Assembly: GCA_030625695.1 (NCBI GenBank)
Contig: DAOUQK010000172.1
Coordinates: 1 to 7,599, forward strand
Direction of reading: 5' to 3'
Length of the DNA: 7,599 nt
DNA from: Paracoccaceae bacterium
GTDB lineage: Bacteria > Pseudomonadota > Alphaproteobacteria > Rhodobacterales > Rhodobacteraceae
The translations under genes and the position numbers were made by a program. This document shows positions 6,639-7,599 of this stretch, piece after piece. Each line of letters begins with the position of its first letter. Position 1 is the first letter of the stretch. The notes beneath the pieces were generated by a model. It was not told where the DNA came from. It did no database searches and worked only from the letters and a program-made list of their open reading frames with translations.

Positions 6639-6751
6639 AATTCCCTAGCCTTTCACTGGCGCCAAATGGGAATTACCTAACACGATGTCTTATAGTACGG
6701 TCGAAACGCCATAGGCGTGAGTGGTAGCATTTTCAGGTTTGCCAACCCGAA

Positions 6752-6783
6752 CCCAACCCCTGCATCTGGCAGCAAGGGTAGGG
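6752..6783 (-). other. Imperfect hairpin downstream of ctrA
   Basis: CTGC (6760-6763) pairs with GCAG (6769-6772). The stem extends through CCC/GGG (6757-6759 with 6776-6778, after a 3-base bulge) and a second CCC/GGG pair (6752-6754 with 6781-6783). It lies about 30 bases past the ctrA stop codon and may protect or end the ctrA message. It has no T-run, so I do not call it an intrinsic terminator. Confidence 0.3.
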
Positions 6784-6811
6784 GAATTCATCATTGCAAC
6801 AGGCGTACCCT

Positions 6812-7531
6812 TCAGGCACCAACCGCAATGCGGGTATCAGTCCCAAGCTGATCACCCTGCGGTTCCCGCAGCACATACCCCCGCCCCCAGACCGTCTCGA
6901 TATAATTTTCTCCACCCGTGGCCGTGCTCAGTTTTTTGCGTAGCTTGCAGATAAACACGTCGATGATTTTCAACTCAGGCTCATCCATGCCGCCATACAG
7001 ATGGTTCAGGAACATCTCCTTGGTCAAGGTCGTGCCCTTACGCAGGCTCAACAACTCAAGCATCTGGTATTCCTTACCGGTCAGATGCACCGTATTGCCG
7101 CCCACATCCACCGTTTTGGCATCCAGATTGACCGCAATTTTGCCAGTGTGAATGATTGATTGAGAATGCCCTTTCGAACGGCGGATAATCGCGTGGATAC
7201 GCGCCACCAATTCCTCTCGGTGGAACGGTTTGGTCAGATAATCGTCAGCGCCAAAACCAAACCCTTTGATCTTGTTTTCGGGGTCATCCGCCCCTGACAG
7301 GATCAGAATCGGCGTCTCAATTCGGGCCAGACGCAGCTGACGCAACACCTCGTGACCGTTCATATCCGGCAAGGCCAGATCAAGAAGAATCAAATCGTAG
7401 TCATAAAGCTTGGCCAGATCGATCCCCTCTTCGCCCAAATCCGTCGCGTAAACGTTAAGATTCGCATGGGTCAGCATCAATTCGATGCTTTTTGAGGTTT
7501 GAGGGTCGTCTTCAACCAATAGTACGCGCAT
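6812..7531 (-). CDS. ctrA: Cell-cycle response regulator CtrA
   Basis: The product has 239 residues and is an OmpR-type response regulator that binds TTAA-N7-TTAA sites. CtrA is phosphorylated through CckA and ChpT. In Caulobacter it controls replication initiation and division; in Rhodobacterales it mainly controls motility and gene transfer agent production. The receiver domain has the acidic pocket Glu7-Asp8-Asp9, the phosphorylated Asp51, Ser79 and Lys101. The winged-helix domain follows from about residue 128, with the recognition helix at about 185-201 (PELKIIDVFICKLRKKL). I chose the ATG at 7531-7529, giving MRVLLVEDD, for two reasons. It puts the phospho-site at exactly residue 51, and a GGAG ribosome-binding site lies 9 bases upstream. 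The ATG codons at 7540 and 7549 are less likely, and 7540 abuts the GGAG. The C-terminus ends in AVGA, resembling the small hydrophobic tails that ClpXP recognises in CtrA. Confidence 0.97.
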   Translation of the reverse strand: MRVLLVEDDPQTSKSIELMLTHANLNVYATDLGEEGIDLAKLYDYDLILLDLALPDMNGHEVLRQLRLARIETPILILSGADDPENKIKGFGFGADDYLTKPFHREELVARIHAIIRRSKGHSQSIIHTGKIAVNLDAKTVDVGGNTVHLTGKEYQMLELLSLRKGTTLTKEMFLNHLYGGMDEPELKIIDVFICKLRKKLSTATGGENYIETVWGRGYVLREPQGDQLGTDTRIAVGA

Positions 7532-7548
7532 TTTTGTCATCTCCGCCA

Positions 7549-7594
7549 TTAACCAGGTGCTCTGTTAACCTTAACTCTGACCGTTAAAGGTTAA
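7549..7594 (-). promoter_or_regulatory. Cluster of CtrA boxes upstream of ctrA
   Basis: Five TTAA cores lie within 46 bases, at 7549-7552, 7565-7568, 7571-7574, 7584-7587 and 7591-7594. Several extend to the preferred TTAACC half-site: on the plus strand at 7549 and 7565, and on the minus strand at 7594-7589. The segments TTAACCTTAAC (7565-7575) and GTTAAAGGTTAA (7583-7594) form an inverted repeat with one extra base and a 7-base centre. Autoregulation is known for ctrA of Caulobacter, so CtrA binding here is likely. None of the pairs has the canonical 7-base spacing: the gaps are 12, 2, 9 and 3. The promoter itself probably continues past the right edge. Confidence 0.6.
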
Positions 7595-7599
7595 TCCCG

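Noticed and set aside
6551..6640. Longer ligA start at a TTG codon, adding 30 residues
   Set aside because: The extension is basic and proline-rich, does not resemble LigA N-termini, and is encoded by two hairpin-forming segments. The ATG at 6550 gives a normal LigA start and length.
7532..7549. Longer ctrA start, adding 6 residues
   Set aside because: The ATG at 7531 has a GGAG at 9 bases and places the phosphorylated aspartate at residue 51 as in known CtrA; the upstream ATG codons lack a spaced ribosome-binding site.
1..7599. CRISPR arrays, tRNA or rRNA genes, insertion sequences, prophage or toxin-antitoxin modules
   Set aside because: I looked for regular repeats with spacers, tRNA-like cloverleaf sequence, transposase motifs and terminal inverted repeats and saw none. 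The only small-protein candidate is the SOS-boxed membrane protein, which has no partner gene that would suggest a toxin-antitoxin pair.

Overview
The window most resembles an alphaproteobacterium of the order Rhodobacterales (Roseobacter group). The evidence is the near-canonical CtrA response regulator with that group's typical sequence, the LigA and RecG proteins, a LexA box of the alphaproteobacterial GTTC-N7-GTTC type, and a base composition that looks moderately GC-rich. Taxonomy is judged by eye from protein resemblance.

Layout from left to right. (1) 1-707, minus strand: N-terminal half of a periplasmic solute-binding protein of the family-5 (peptide/nickel type) ABC transporters, cut by the left edge. 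(2) 708-1267: intergenic, with an operator-like palindrome near the transporter gene and a cluster of small inverted repeats at 991-1078, but no convincing gene. (3) 1268-1915, plus strand: a DUF4202-family protein of unknown function. (4) 1916-2339: not empty. It holds a 40-codon membrane-protein gene on the minus strand (2105-2227), a LexA (SOS) box about 70 bases upstream of it, and a strong minus-strand intrinsic terminator at 1948-1986. (5) 2340-6550, minus strand: recG and ligA, with ligA upstream and a 4-base ATGA overlap. (6) 6551-6811: the ligA leader, with two stem-loops, the second ending one base before the ligA start codon. (7) 6812-7531, minus strand: ctrA, preceded at the right edge by a cluster of TTAA/TTAACC CtrA boxes.

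How the parts fit: ctrA (cell-cycle master regulator), ligA (Okazaki-fragment and repair ligation), recG (branch migration at stalled forks) and the SOS-boxed small membrane protein form one co-oriented block concerned with replication, repair and cell-cycle control. The small gene is the most interesting item. It is a single-pass protein of 40 residues under an apparent LexA operator with its own terminator, the architecture known for SidA, the SOS-induced division inhibitor of Caulobacter. That functional link is an inference from architecture, not from sequence similarity.
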